This document shows positions 48,617 to 56,527 of a DNA stretch of 64,000 nucleotides, piece after piece. Source of the DNA: Alphaproteobacteria bacterium. GTDB lineage: Bacteria > Myxococcota_A > UBA796 > CAJQPC01. Where the stretch lies: NCBI GenBank assembly GCA_020632795.1, contig JACKEV010000016.1, positions 62,001 through 126,000 of the forward strand. Direction: 5' to 3'. The first letter of the stretch is position 1. Every line of letters starts with the position of its first letter. Position numbers and translations under genes: made by a program. Below the pieces are notes generated by a model. That model was not told where the DNA came from and did no database searches. It saw only the letters and a program-made list of their open reading frames with translations.

Positions 48617-50164
48617 ATGAGCGAGCGCTCGCAATGGTCCAGCAAGCTGGGCTTCATCCTGGCTGCGTCCGGCTCGGCGATCGGGCTGGGCAACATCGTG
48701 TTCTTCTCTGCGAACGCGTACCGGTTCGGCGCGGGGGCCTTCTACGTGCCCTACCTCGTGGCGCTGTTCGTGGTGGGGCTGCCCGTCCTGGTGCTGGAGC
48801 TGGGCCTGGGGAGCTGGTCGGGGCGGTCGTTCCCCGAGGCGATGCGGCTGGCGGGCGGGCGCCCGGCGGAGCTGGCGGGCTGGTTCGGCCTGGGCAGCGC
48901 GACCTTCATCACGATGTACTACATCACAATCCTGGGCTGGGTGCTGGGGATGTGGGTGGGCGCCCTGGGAGAGGACCTCTGGGCGGCCAGCGTCGCGCTG
49001 CCGGCCTTCGGGGACGCGGCGGCCGGCGGGCTGCCCGCGGGCGCGGTCCCGAACCCCATCGCGTTCTTCTTCGACATGCTCAGCTCCTGGCGGAACGTGG
49101 CCTTCGTGGTGCTGGTGTGGGTGGCCAACCTCGTGATCACCTGGCGGGGGGCCTCCAGCATCGAGGCGGCGGTGAAGCTCTTCGTGCCGCTGATGTGGGT
49201 GTTCATGGTGGTGATGATCCTGCGCGGCGTCACCCTGGACGGCGGCGTGCAGGGGGTCTACCTGCTGTTCACCCCCGACTTCGACGCCATGAGCAACCCC
49301 GCGGTGTGGCACGGCGCGTTCAGCCAGATCTTCTTCACGCTCTCGCTGGGCTTCGGCATCATGACGGCCTACGCCAGCTACCTGCCGGCGCGCTCCGATC
49401 AGGCCGCCAGCGGGCTGATGATCGCCTCGATGAACTGCGCCTTCGAATTCATCGCCGGGCTGGCGATCTTCTCGATGCTGTTCGCGTTCTCGATGGTGCC
49501 CAAGGCGTCCACCCTGTCGATGATGTTCTTCATTGTGCCCCAGGGCATCGCCAGCTTCCCCACCGGGGCGAAGCTGTTCGGGGTGCTGTTCTTCACCCTG
49601 CTGCTGGTGGCGGGCCTGAGCTCCTCGGTGTCGCTGGTGGAGGCGCTCACCAGCGCCCTCCAGGACAAGCTGCGGGCGAAGACCCGGGCGGGCATCCTCG
49701 TGGCGGTGTGCGTGGTCGGGGCGCTGGGCAGCGCGCTGTTCGCCTGGCCGAAGGTCATCGACCCCGGGCTGGACGGCGACGGCACGATGGGCCTGACGTT
49801 CCTGGACCTCATGGACCACTGGGCGTTCAGCTACGGGCTGCTCCTCACCGGGCTCGTGGAGTGCGTGGTGGTGGGCTGGGTGCTGGGGCCGGCGAAGATC
49901 CGCGACTTCCTGAACGCCCACGGGCGGCTCAAGATCCCGGCGGGCTTCGACGCGCTGGTCAAGTGGGTGATCCCCGGGGTGCTCATCGGGCTGCTGATCT
50001 ACGGCGTGGTCGGCGAGGTGCGGGACGGGCTGTACGGCGTGGCCATCGCCGGCGCGGGCCGGCCCTACGCGATCGGCGCGCTGGCGGTGTGGCTGGTGGG
50101 CTCGCTGGGCTTCGCCGCCGCGGTGACCTTCGGCGTGCCCGGCGACGAGGGGGTGACCCCATGA
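48617..50164 (+). CDS. Neurotransmitter:sodium symporter (SLC6/NSS) family transporter
   Basis: A 515-residue membrane protein with about twelve helices. SGSAIGLGNIVFF is the helix-1 sodium-binding signature, although the usual GNxWRFPY reads GNIVFFSANAYRFG, so the substrate gate differs. FFTLSLGFGIMTAYASYLP is the conserved helix-6 region. Most bacterial members carry amino acids or related amines with Na+. GGGAGG supports ATG 48617. The ATGA overlap with the next gene implies a coupled small partner protein. Substrate is unknown. Confidence 0.88.
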   Translation: MSERSQWSSKLGFILAASGSAIGLGNIVFFSANAYRFGAGAFYVPYLVALFVVGLPVLVLELGLGSWSGRSFPEAMRLAGGRPAELAGWFGLGSATFITMYYITILGWVLGMWVGALGEDLWAASVALPAFGDAAAGGLPAGAVPNPIAFFFDMLSSWRNVAFVVLVWVANLVITWRGASSIEAAVKLFVPLMWVFMVVMILRGVTLDGGVQGVYLLFTPDFDAMSNPAVWHGAFSQIFFTLSLGFGIMTAYASYLPARSDQAASGLMIASMNCAFEFIAGLAIFSMLFAFSMVPKASTLSMMFFIVPQGIASFPTGAKLFGVLFFTLLLVAGLSSSVSLVEALTSALQDKLRAKTRAGILVAVCVVGALGSALFAWPKVIDPGLDGDGTMGLTFLDLMDHWAFSYGLLLTGLVECVVVGWVLGPAKIRDFLNAHGRLKIPAGFDALVKWVIPGVLIGLLIYGVVGEVRDGLYGVAIAGAGRPYAIGALAVWLVGSLGFAAAVTFGVPGDEGVTP

Positions 50165-50589
50165 CCCTCATCGGATGGGGCCTGCTCGGCACAGCGTTCG
50201 CCGCTGAGCTGCAGCTCACCCCGGAGGCCCCCGTGGAGGGGCAGCCGGTGACGGTGCGCGCGGTGGGGGCCTCCCCGCAGGCCACCCTCACCGTGACCAG
50301 CCGGCCCGGCAGCGTGCTGGAGGAGACCGCGCCCCTGGCCCTGACCAGAGGCGAGGCGTCCTGGACGCCGGCCAGCCCCGGCCTCGCGATCCTCTCCCTC
50401 ACCGACGGCGAGGCCACCGTGACGCGGAAGCTCTCGGTGCGCTTCGACGGGCCGCCCCCCAGCGGCGTCGCGGTGTTCCTGTTGGCCGGCGGGCTGCTCT
50501 TCGGTGGCATCGCCGCAGGTTTCCGGCTGCTGATGCGCGGCCATGAGGAGGAGGGGCTGCCCCTGAGCGACGCCCCGATCGATGTCTGA
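50161..50589 (+). CDS. Small single-pass membrane protein coupled to the SLC6-like transporter
   Basis: A 142-residue type I membrane protein. A signal peptide (MTLIGWGLLGTAFA) precedes an extracytoplasmic beta-sandwich-like domain of about 75 residues. A transmembrane helix (about 100-122, VAVFLLAGGLLFGGIAAGF) and a short acidic cytoplasmic tail follow. I do not recognise the family; it is longer than the MetS-type small subunits of NSS transporters. It starts within the transporter stop codon and so is likely an accessory subunit. Confidence 0.72.
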   Translation: MTLIGWGLLGTAFAAELQLTPEAPVEGQPVTVRAVGASPQATLTVTSRPGSVLEETAPLALTRGEASWTPASPGLAILSLTDGEATVTRKLSVRFDGPPPSGVAVFLLAGGLLFGGIAAGFRLLMRGHEEEGLPLSDAPIDV

Positions 50590-50658
50590 ACGTGTGCAGA
50601 TCTGGCACCCTCGACATGCCGTTTCCGCATCCTCCCCCCTGGAAGGCGCCGCGAGGGC

Positions 50659-50674
50659 TGGCACACCCATTGCT
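50659..50674 (+). promoter_or_regulatory. Sigma-54 (-24/-12) promoter of the UnbV/UnbU operon
   Basis: TGGCAC-ACCCA-TTGCT matches the sigma-54 consensus TGGCAC-N5-TTGCW exactly, with GG and GC ten bases apart. The start codon at 50739 lies 64 bases downstream of the -12 element. The upstream CAGATCTG (50597-50604) could be part of an activator site. A near-identical promoter precedes the next operon at 53891. Confidence 0.85.
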
Positions 50675-50738
50675 GACAAGGCAGCCCTCCCGCGCCTCGG
50701 GCGGGCGGCACGGAACAAGCCCCCTTCGGAGAAGTTGA

Positions 50739-52826
50739 ATGAGCCAAGCTCCTGATAAACCCTACCGCACCTGGCCGGCTCAGCTCGCGGTGCTCGCGAC
50801 CATCGGCTTCATCGCCGCGATGGCCCAGCTCCCTGAGGCCCCGGACTCTGAGGCTGATGTGCTCGCCGCCCGCTTCGCGTTCGAGCAGCTCCCCCTGCCC
50901 ATCGCGCCGGTCCCCGAGGGCGTCGTCCACGGGATCAACCAGTACGCGCCGCAGCTCGAGGCCTACGTCCACACCGTCGGCGCGTCGATCGCCATCGGCG
51001 ACCTGGACGGCGACGGCCTGGCCAACGACCTCTGCTACAGCGACATCCGCTCCAAGTCGGTGACCCTGGCCCCCGCGCCGGGCACCCCCGAGCGCTACGC
51101 CCCGGTGGTTGTGGACTTCGGCGCCCACTTCAACCCGGGCGTGGGCTTCCCGGGCACCTGCCTCATCGGCGACTTCAACGAGGACGGCCTCGCGGACCTC
51201 CTGATCTCCTTCGCCAGCGGCTCGCCCATGCTGCTGCTGCGCAAGGACACCGGAGATCTGGGGCCCGGCGCGCCGCTGGACAACAGCTCCTACTACCATC
51301 AGACCCTGCTGGCGGATCCCCAGCCGGTGTGGCACACCTTGCCGATCACCTCGGCGGACATCGACGGCGACGGCCACTTCGACCTGGTCCTGGGCAACTA
51401 CTTCCGGGACGGCGATCGCATCCACGACCCGTCGGTCAACAGCTACTTCGAGATGAACGACAGCTTCGCCTGGGCCGAGAACGGTGGCTCCAACCACGTC
51501 TTCCTGTGGAGCGGAGCCACCGCTGGCGAGGCCCCCTCGGTGAACTTCGTCGACCAGGGGGATGTGTTCCCCGGCAAGGGGGAGCGGCGCTGGACCCTGG
51601 CCATCGGCGCGGCCGACCTGGACCATGACGACCGCCCCGAGGTCTACATGGCCAACGACCACGGGCCGGACCAGCTCCTGTGGAACCGCTCAGAGCCCGG
51701 CCGTGTGGTCTTCGAGGAGCTGGTCGGGGAGCCGGCCTTCAACAAGCCCACCTCGATGCGGGTCAGCCACGACTCCTTCAAGGGCATGGGGATCGACTTC
51801 GCCGACGTCAACAAGGACGGCCTGTTCGACATGTATGTCAGCAACATCGCCTCCGAGTTCGGCATGCAGGAGACCCACTACCTGTGGATGAGCACCGGCG
51901 AGACCAACAAGATGGCCCAGGGCGTGGCCCCCTACGAGGACCACGGGGATGAGGTGGGCATCGCCCACAGCTCCTGGTCCTGGGAGTCCATCTTCGACGA
52001 CTTCGACAACGACGGGGAGCCCGAGCTGGTCCAGGCCACCGGCTTCATGAAGGGCACCATCAACAAGTGGGCCGACCTCGGGCAGCTCGGCATCATCAAC
52101 GACAACCTGGTGCGCGACCCCCACAACTGGCCGAAGATCGACTGGCGGTCGGACATCGACGGCTGGGACTACAACCCCTTCTGGGTCAAGGGCTCCAAGC
52201 TGTACGCCAACCTCGCCCCCAAGCTGATGCCTGGGCTGACCCCGAACACCCGCGGGATCGCCACGGGGGATGTGGACGGGGACGGCGACCTGGACATGGC
52301 CTTCGCCTGTCAGTGGGAGGACTCGATCTTCCTGCGCAACGACGCGCCGGATCCGGGCCGCTTCCTGGGGCTCAACATCCTGCTGCCGGTGGACGCCTCC
52401 CTGATCGCCGCCGCGCCGCAGCCCGTCGATGAGGTCGATGAAGACGGCCTCACGGAAGAGGGCGCTGCGACGGAGGCCGAGGCCGCCGAGGCCGAGGCTG
52501 CCGACGCCGCGCCCGCCGCGCCCACCCACACCACCTCGCACGCCGGCTTCCCGAGCTGGCGCGAGGGCACCCCGGCGGTGGGCGCCTACGTCACCCTCAA
52601 GACCCCCGACGGCGGCGAGCGCATCGCCTTCGTCGACGGCGGCAACGGCCACACCGGCCAGCGCGCGCCGGCGGTCTTCATGGGCCTCGGGGACGTCCCC
52701 GAGGACACCCCCCTCTCCCTCTCCATCCGCTGGCGGGATCGCGGCGGCGCCGTCCATGAGGACGCGTTGACGCTGACCCCTGGATGGCACACCATCGTCC
52801 TGGCCAACAACGGAGGTACGCTTTGA
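50739..52826 (+). CDS. FG-GAP/VCBS repeat protein with ASPIC/UnbV domain
   Basis: A 695-residue protein with one N-terminal hydrophobic segment (about 14-30), followed by FG-GAP/VCBS-type Ca2+-binding units (GDLDGDGLAND, GDFNEDGLADLL, ADIDGDGHFDLVLGNY, ADVNKDGLFDMYVSN, DDFDNDGEPELVQ, GDVDGDGDLDMAFA) that form a beta-propeller. A low-complexity Glu/Ala linker (about 565-600) leads to the ASPIC/UnbV domain (GAYVTLKTPDGGERIAFVDGG ... FMGLGD). The family partner UnbU follows with a TTGA overlap. In enediyne clusters this pair is of unknown function; no polyketide synthase is seen here. Confidence 0.9.
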   Translation: MSQAPDKPYRTWPAQLAVLATIGFIAAMAQLPEAPDSEADVLAARFAFEQLPLPIAPVPEGVVHGINQYAPQLEAYVHTVGASIAIGDLDGDGLANDLCYSDIRSKSVTLAPAPGTPERYAPVVVDFGAHFNPGVGFPGTCLIGDFNEDGLADLLISFASGSPMLLLRKDTGDLGPGAPLDNSSYYHQTLLADPQPVWHTLPITSADIDGDGHFDLVLGNYFRDGDRIHDPSVNSYFEMNDSFAWAENGGSNHVFLWSGATAGEAPSVNFVDQGDVFPGKGERRWTLAIGAADLDHDDRPEVYMANDHGPDQLLWNRSEPGRVVFEELVGEPAFNKPTSMRVSHDSFKGMGIDFADVNKDGLFDMYVSNIASEFGMQETHYLWMSTGETNKMAQGVAPYEDHGDEVGIAHSSWSWESIFDDFDNDGEPELVQATGFMKGTINKWADLGQLGIINDNLVRDPHNWPKIDWRSDIDGWDYNPFWVKGSKLYANLAPKLMPGLTPNTRGIATGDVDGDGDLDMAFACQWEDSIFLRNDAPDPGRFLGLNILLPVDASLIAAAPQPVDEVDEDGLTEEGAATEAEAAEAEAADAAPAAPTHTTSHAGFPSWREGTPAVGAYVTLKTPDGGERIAFVDGGNGHTGQRAPAVFMGLGDVPEDTPLSLSIRWRDRGGAVHEDALTLTPGWHTIVLANNGGTL

Positions 52827-53809
52827 CCGCCGCCACCGCACCCGCCGCCGACGCGGCGCCCAAGAAAGAGAAGAAGAAGCGCGATCCCCGCAACGGCCTG
52901 CGGACCTCCGCGACCCTGGCGACCGTGTTCACCTTCTTCGGACACTACTGGTTCGGCTTCGAGCAGGCCATCGCCCAGGTGTTCGTCGCCCTGATCACCG
53001 GCTACGTCACCGCGATCCTGTTCGAGACCGTCGACGCCAAGGCCAACAACCGCCCGATGGCCTACCTGGGCGGGGGGCCGCTGAAGTTCATCGACTTCCT
53101 GCTCTCCGCGCACATGACGTCGATCACCCTGTCCTTCCTCGTCTACACCAACCATCGGCTGTGGATGATGGCGCTGGCCATCACGCTGGCCATCGGCTCC
53201 AAGTTCCTGTTCCGGGTCAAGGTCCGAGGCCGCTACCGCCACTTCATGAACCCCTCGAACTTCGCGATCGCGGTGGTGTTCTACGTGTGGCAGTGGACCG
53301 GCACGCTGCCTTGGGGCATGACCGCGCACCTCCACGGGGTCGAGGACTGGGTCCTGCCTTCGTTCATCGCCCTGCTGGGACTGCGCCTGAACCTGCTCTA
53401 CACCAGCCGGATCCGCGTGATCCTGGCCTGGATCGCCGGCTTCGTGTTGCAGGCGATCATCCGCTCGTTCATCTGGGGCAGCCCCCTCCAGGCCGAGCTC
53501 GCCCCGGCCACGGGCGTCGCCTACATCCTGTTCATGTTCTACATGATCACCGACCCGATGACCTCGCCCCACGACAAGCGCAACCAGATCATCTTCGGCG
53601 GCGCCATCGGGCTGGCCTACGGGCTGGTGCTCCAGCTCCACATCCAGTTCAGCATCTTCTACGCGGTGACGCTGATCACGGCGATCCGCGGGGTGATCCT
53701 GTGGATTGAGAGCCTCCGCGAGGGCACGACGCAGCCGGCCCCGGTCGGGGTGGGCGCGCAGGCGCCGACGCCGGCTCTGGCCCGCACGGCGGTGCAGCGC
53801 GAGGGTTAG
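52823..53809 (+). CDS. UnbU-like integral membrane protein
   Basis: A 328-residue protein with a charged N-terminus (KKEKKKRDPRNG) and about eight to nine membrane helices. The core (GHYWFGFEQAIAQVFVALITGY, HFMNPSNFAIAVVFYVW, MFYMITDPMTSP) resembles the RnfD/NqrB-like fold and matches UnbU proteins that accompany UnbV. RnfD proteins carry covalent flavin at a Thr in a similar DPMTSP region, so a flavin or quinone role is possible but unproven. GGAGG at 52812-52816 supports TTG 52823, which overlaps the UnbV stop. Confidence 0.85.
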   Translation: MTAATAPAADAAPKKEKKKRDPRNGLRTSATLATVFTFFGHYWFGFEQAIAQVFVALITGYVTAILFETVDAKANNRPMAYLGGGPLKFIDFLLSAHMTSITLSFLVYTNHRLWMMALAITLAIGSKFLFRVKVRGRYRHFMNPSNFAIAVVFYVWQWTGTLPWGMTAHLHGVEDWVLPSFIALLGLRLNLLYTSRIRVILAWIAGFVLQAIIRSFIWGSPLQAELAPATGVAYILFMFYMITDPMTSPHDKRNQIIFGGAIGLAYGLVLQLHIQFSIFYAVTLITAIRGVILWIESLREGTTQPAPVGVGAQAPTPALARTAVQREG

Positions 53810-53833
53810 CCCTCTCTGCAGGATGTGCAGGGC

Positions 53834-53876
53834 TCGGGCCCGCTGGGGTGCAGGAAACGCACCTCGGCGGGCCCGA
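53834..53876. terminator. Strong hairpin after UnbU, terminator-like
   Basis: TCGGGCCCGC (53834-53843) pairs perfectly with GCGGGCCCGA (53867-53876); inside, GGTGC pairs with GCACC across an AGGAAAC loop. No T-run follows, so it is either a Rho-assisted terminator or a structured element beside the sigma-54 promoter 15 bases downstream. Confidence 0.55.
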
Positions 53877-53890
53877 CGCGCTTCAGGCGC

Positions 53891-53906
53891 TGGCACGGCG
53901 TTTGCT
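53891..53906 (+). promoter_or_regulatory. Sigma-54 (-24/-12) promoter of the MbnP/MbnH operon
   Basis: TGGCAC-GGCGT-TTGCT matches TGGCAC-N5-TTGCW exactly. It lies 34 bases before ATG 53940/53941, leaving a short leader with GGAG at 53931-53934. This is the second perfect sigma-54 promoter within 3.3 kb. Confidence 0.87.
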
Positions 53907-53939
53907 TACCTGTGAGGTGCCCCAAGCCTCGGAGATCCC

Positions 53940-54707
53940 ATGCGTCCGCTCCTGCTCTCCCTCGCGTTGGCCGCCCTGGGCTGCGCCGCCGGGCCGCAGG
54001 AGGACTCCGCCGCGCCGGCAGCGGGCGTGACCCTCTCCGAGGTGGTCTACCGCAGCCGCTTCGTCACCGAGGGGCTCACCCCGGGTGAGAAGGGCGGCTG
54101 GTCGGTGGACACCGCCGCCGGCTACCACGTCGAGGTGGACCGGGCCTGGGCGGTGACCTGGAGCTTGCAGCTCGTGGCCTGCTCGGTGAACCAGCAGGCG
54201 GGTGGCTGGTCGCTGCTGGGCAGCGGGGTCGCCTGGGCCAGCCACGGGGACGACAGCGACCCCTCCATCCTGCCCGCGCCGGTGGCCGAGGACCTGGCCG
54301 CGCCCGCGCCCTCGACCCTGGGCTCGGCGCGCTTCCCGGCCGCCCGCTACTGCGAGGTCCACGCCCTGCTCGCGCGCTCGCTGACCGAGACCCTCCACCT
54401 GCCCGAAACCCCGGATCTGTTCGGGACCAGCCTCTACGTCGAGGGGCGCTGGTCGGTCGGGGGCGGCGCGCCGGTGCCCTTCGTGGTGCAGACCAGCCTG
54501 AACTACGGCGCGCTGAGCGATCTCGACGCGGCCATCGTCCGGGGCAGCGGGGGGCACGCGGCCGTCACCTGGACCCGCGATCTCTCCACCTGGATGGACG
54601 GCGTGGCCTTCGCCGACCTCGACGAGGACGCCCTGGCGCGCGCCCTGGTCGCGAACCTCGTGCAGCAGGCTACGGTGTCTGTGACCCTCGAGGAGATCGC
54701 CCCATGA
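53940..54707 (+). CDS. Lipoprotein of unknown function, first gene of the MbnP/MbnH operon
   Basis: A 255-residue lipoprotein. MRPLLLSLALAALGC is a signal peptide with an LGC lipobox. The mature part has a beta-rich look and Cys in VACSVNQ and ARYCEVH; no family is recognised. GYHVEVDRAWAVTWSLQLVAC and YCEVHALLARS contain His and Cys that could bind metal. ATGA at 54704-54707 couples it to the MbnP gene, and a sigma-54 promoter lies directly upstream. Its position suggests a role with the MbnP/MbnH pair. Confidence 0.75.
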   Translation: MRPLLLSLALAALGCAAGPQEDSAAPAAGVTLSEVVYRSRFVTEGLTPGEKGGWSVDTAAGYHVEVDRAWAVTWSLQLVACSVNQQAGGWSLLGSGVAWASHGDDSDPSILPAPVAEDLAAPAPSTLGSARFPAARYCEVHALLARSLTETLHLPETPDLFGTSLYVEGRWSVGGGAPVPFVVQTSLNYGALSDLDAAIVRGSGGHAAVTWTRDLSTWMDGVAFADLDEDALARALVANLVQQATVSVTLEEIAP

Positions 54708-55432
54708 CCGCGTTCCTGATGCTCGTGGCCTGCGCCAACGCCGAGGTCACCCTGAACTTCGAGGCCGTCGTCGAGGACAGCCCCTTCGTCTGCGGCGGGC
54801 CGGTCACCCTGACCGACGGCGCCACCGTGGAGATCACCGACTTCCGCCTGTTCCTCCACGACCTGGCCCTGCTCGACGACGAGGGCAAGCGGGAGCCCCT
54901 GCGGATCGATGACGACGGCGCCTGGGCGAAGGACGGCACGGTGCTGCTGGACTTCGAGGACGGCTGCCTCAACGGCACCCCCTCCACCAACACCACGGTG
55001 ACCGGCCGCACCCGGGAGGGCGACTACACCGGCCTGGCCTTCACCGTGGGCGTGCCCTTCGAGCAGAACCACGACAACCCCGCCGCCGCCGAGGCTCCGC
55101 TCTCCACGACCTCGATGCACTGGACCTGGCAGGCGGGCTACAAGTTCATCCGCCTGGACTACGAGCGGGACGGCCAGGGCGGCCAGGTCCACCTGGGCAG
55201 CGCCGGCTGCCAGGGCACCGTGGGCGACATCACCGGCTGCGACCGGCCCAACCGGGCCTCGGCTGAGGTGGCGCTGGGGGACACCGTCGTCGTGGACCTC
55301 GGCCCCCTGGTCCGCGCGCCGACCTGCATGGGCACCGACGACGCGAGCTGCGCGGCGGTCTACGACGCCCTGGGCATGGACCTCTCCACCGGCGAGCCGG
55401 TCACCACCGCCTCGCTGTTCTCGGCGCGGTGA
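54704..55432 (+). CDS. mbnP: MbnP-family protein (four-Cys metallo-mystery pair protein)
   Basis: A 242-residue protein with a short lipoprotein-like signal (MTAFLMLVAC). FRLFLHDLALL, VPFEQNHDNPAAAEAPLSTTSMHWTW and GYKFIRLDY are the conserved MbnP segments. Trp140 and Trp142 lie where characterised MbnP has the Trp oxidised to kynurenine, and His139 is beside them. Cys30, 88, 169, 179, 208 and 216 include the four-Cys motif. It is the substrate of the neighbouring MbnH and in known systems binds copper. Starts overlap with the lipoprotein stop and the MbnH start. Confidence 0.92.
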   Translation: MTAFLMLVACANAEVTLNFEAVVEDSPFVCGGPVTLTDGATVEITDFRLFLHDLALLDDEGKREPLRIDDDGAWAKDGTVLLDFEDGCLNGTPSTNTTVTGRTREGDYTGLAFTVGVPFEQNHDNPAAAEAPLSTTSMHWTWQAGYKFIRLDYERDGQGGQVHLGSAGCQGTVGDITGCDRPNRASAEVALGDTVVVDLGPLVRAPTCMGTDDASCAAVYDALGMDLSTGEPVTTASLFSAR

Positions 55433-56526
55433 TGCTGGCGCTGCTGCTGCTGGCCTGCACGGGCCCGGCGTGGATCTGGGATCTGCCCCTCCACTTCCCC
55501 GAGCCGGTCGTGCCTGCGGACAACCCCATGACCCCTGCCAAGGTCGAGCTGGGGCGCCACCTGTTCTACGACACCCGGCTCTCGGTGACCGGGGCGATGT
55601 CCTGCGCGAGCTGCCACAAGCAGGAGCTGGCCTTCACCGACGGCCGGGCGACCGGCCTGGGCACCACCGGCGAGGCCCACCCCCGGGGCCCCATGTCCCT
55701 GGCCAACGCGGCGTACAGCTCGCGCTACGCCTGGGCCAACCCCCTGCTGGACACCCTGGAGACCCAGGCCCTGCTGCCCCTGTTCGGCGATGATCCCGTG
55801 GAGATGGGCATGGCGGACCGCGAGTCTGCGCTGACGGCCGAGCTGTCGGCGGATCCGCAGACCGCCGCGCTGTTCGAGGCGGCCTGGCCCGGCGACGGAG
55901 ATCCATTCACCGTCGAGCGCGTCGTTCAGTCCATCGCGGCCTTCGAGCGCAGCCTCATCTCCGGCGACGCCCCCTACGACCGCTACCTCAACGGCGACGC
56001 CGACGCGATGACCGACGCCCAGAAGCGCGGCATGACCCTGTTCTTCTCCGAGCGCCTGGAGTGCTTCCACTGCCACGGCGGGACGACCTTCTCCGACAGC
56101 ATCGACCACCAGGGCCTGCTGGACGCGGAGGTCGCGTTCCACAACACCGGGCTCTACAACGTCGACGGCGCGGGGGCCTACCCCGCCGACAACACCGGCA
56201 TCCAGGCCATCACCGGCGAGGCTGAGGACATGGGGCGCTTCAAGGCGCCCACCCTGCGGAACATCGCGGTGACCGCGCCCTACATGCACGACGGCTCGAT
56301 CGAGACCCTGGACGGGGTCATCGACCACTACGCCGCCGGGGGCCGCACCCTCACCGAGGGGCCCTACGCCGGGGACGGCGCCGGGAACCCTTACAAGAGC
56401 AACTTCGTGGGCGGCTTCATCCTCACCGACGACGAGCGCGCCGACCTGCTGGCCTTCTTCGACGCGCTCACCGACGCGGGCTTCCTGACGAACCCGGCCT
56501 ACGGAGACCCCTCAGCCGAGGAGTGA
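55432..56526 (+). CDS. mbnH: MbnH-family di-haem enzyme
   Basis: A 364-residue member of the MauG/bacterial di-haem peroxidase group. A lipoprotein-like signal (MLALLLLACT) precedes two haem motifs, CASCH (58-62) and CFHCH (211-215). The peroxidase-type segments ELGRHLFYDTRLS, AFTDGRATGLG and KAPTLRNIAVTAPYMHDGS are present. MbnH uses a bis-Fe(IV)-type state to oxidise a Trp of MbnP. ATG 55432 overlaps the MbnP stop by one base; GTG 55429 is an alternative. There are no methanobactin precursor or MbnBC genes here. Confidence 0.93.
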   Translation: MLALLLLACTGPAWIWDLPLHFPEPVVPADNPMTPAKVELGRHLFYDTRLSVTGAMSCASCHKQELAFTDGRATGLGTTGEAHPRGPMSLANAAYSSRYAWANPLLDTLETQALLPLFGDDPVEMGMADRESALTAELSADPQTAALFEAAWPGDGDPFTVERVVQSIAAFERSLISGDAPYDRYLNGDADAMTDAQKRGMTLFFSERLECFHCHGGTTFSDSIDHQGLLDAEVAFHNTGLYNVDGAGAYPADNTGIQAITGEAEDMGRFKAPTLRNIAVTAPYMHDGSIETLDGVIDHYAAGGRTLTEGPYAGDGAGNPYKSNFVGGFILTDDERADLLAFFDALTDAGFLTNPAYGDPSAEE

Positions 56527-56527
56527 G

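Noticed and set aside
50601..50620. Another TGGCAC near 50602 as a sigma-54 promoter
   Set aside because: The following GC is 12 rather than 10 bases after the GG, and no TTGC is present at the right distance.
50739..53809. Part of an enediyne biosynthetic cluster
   Set aside because: Only the UnbV/UnbU pair is present; no PKSE, thioesterase or other enediyne core genes occur in the window.
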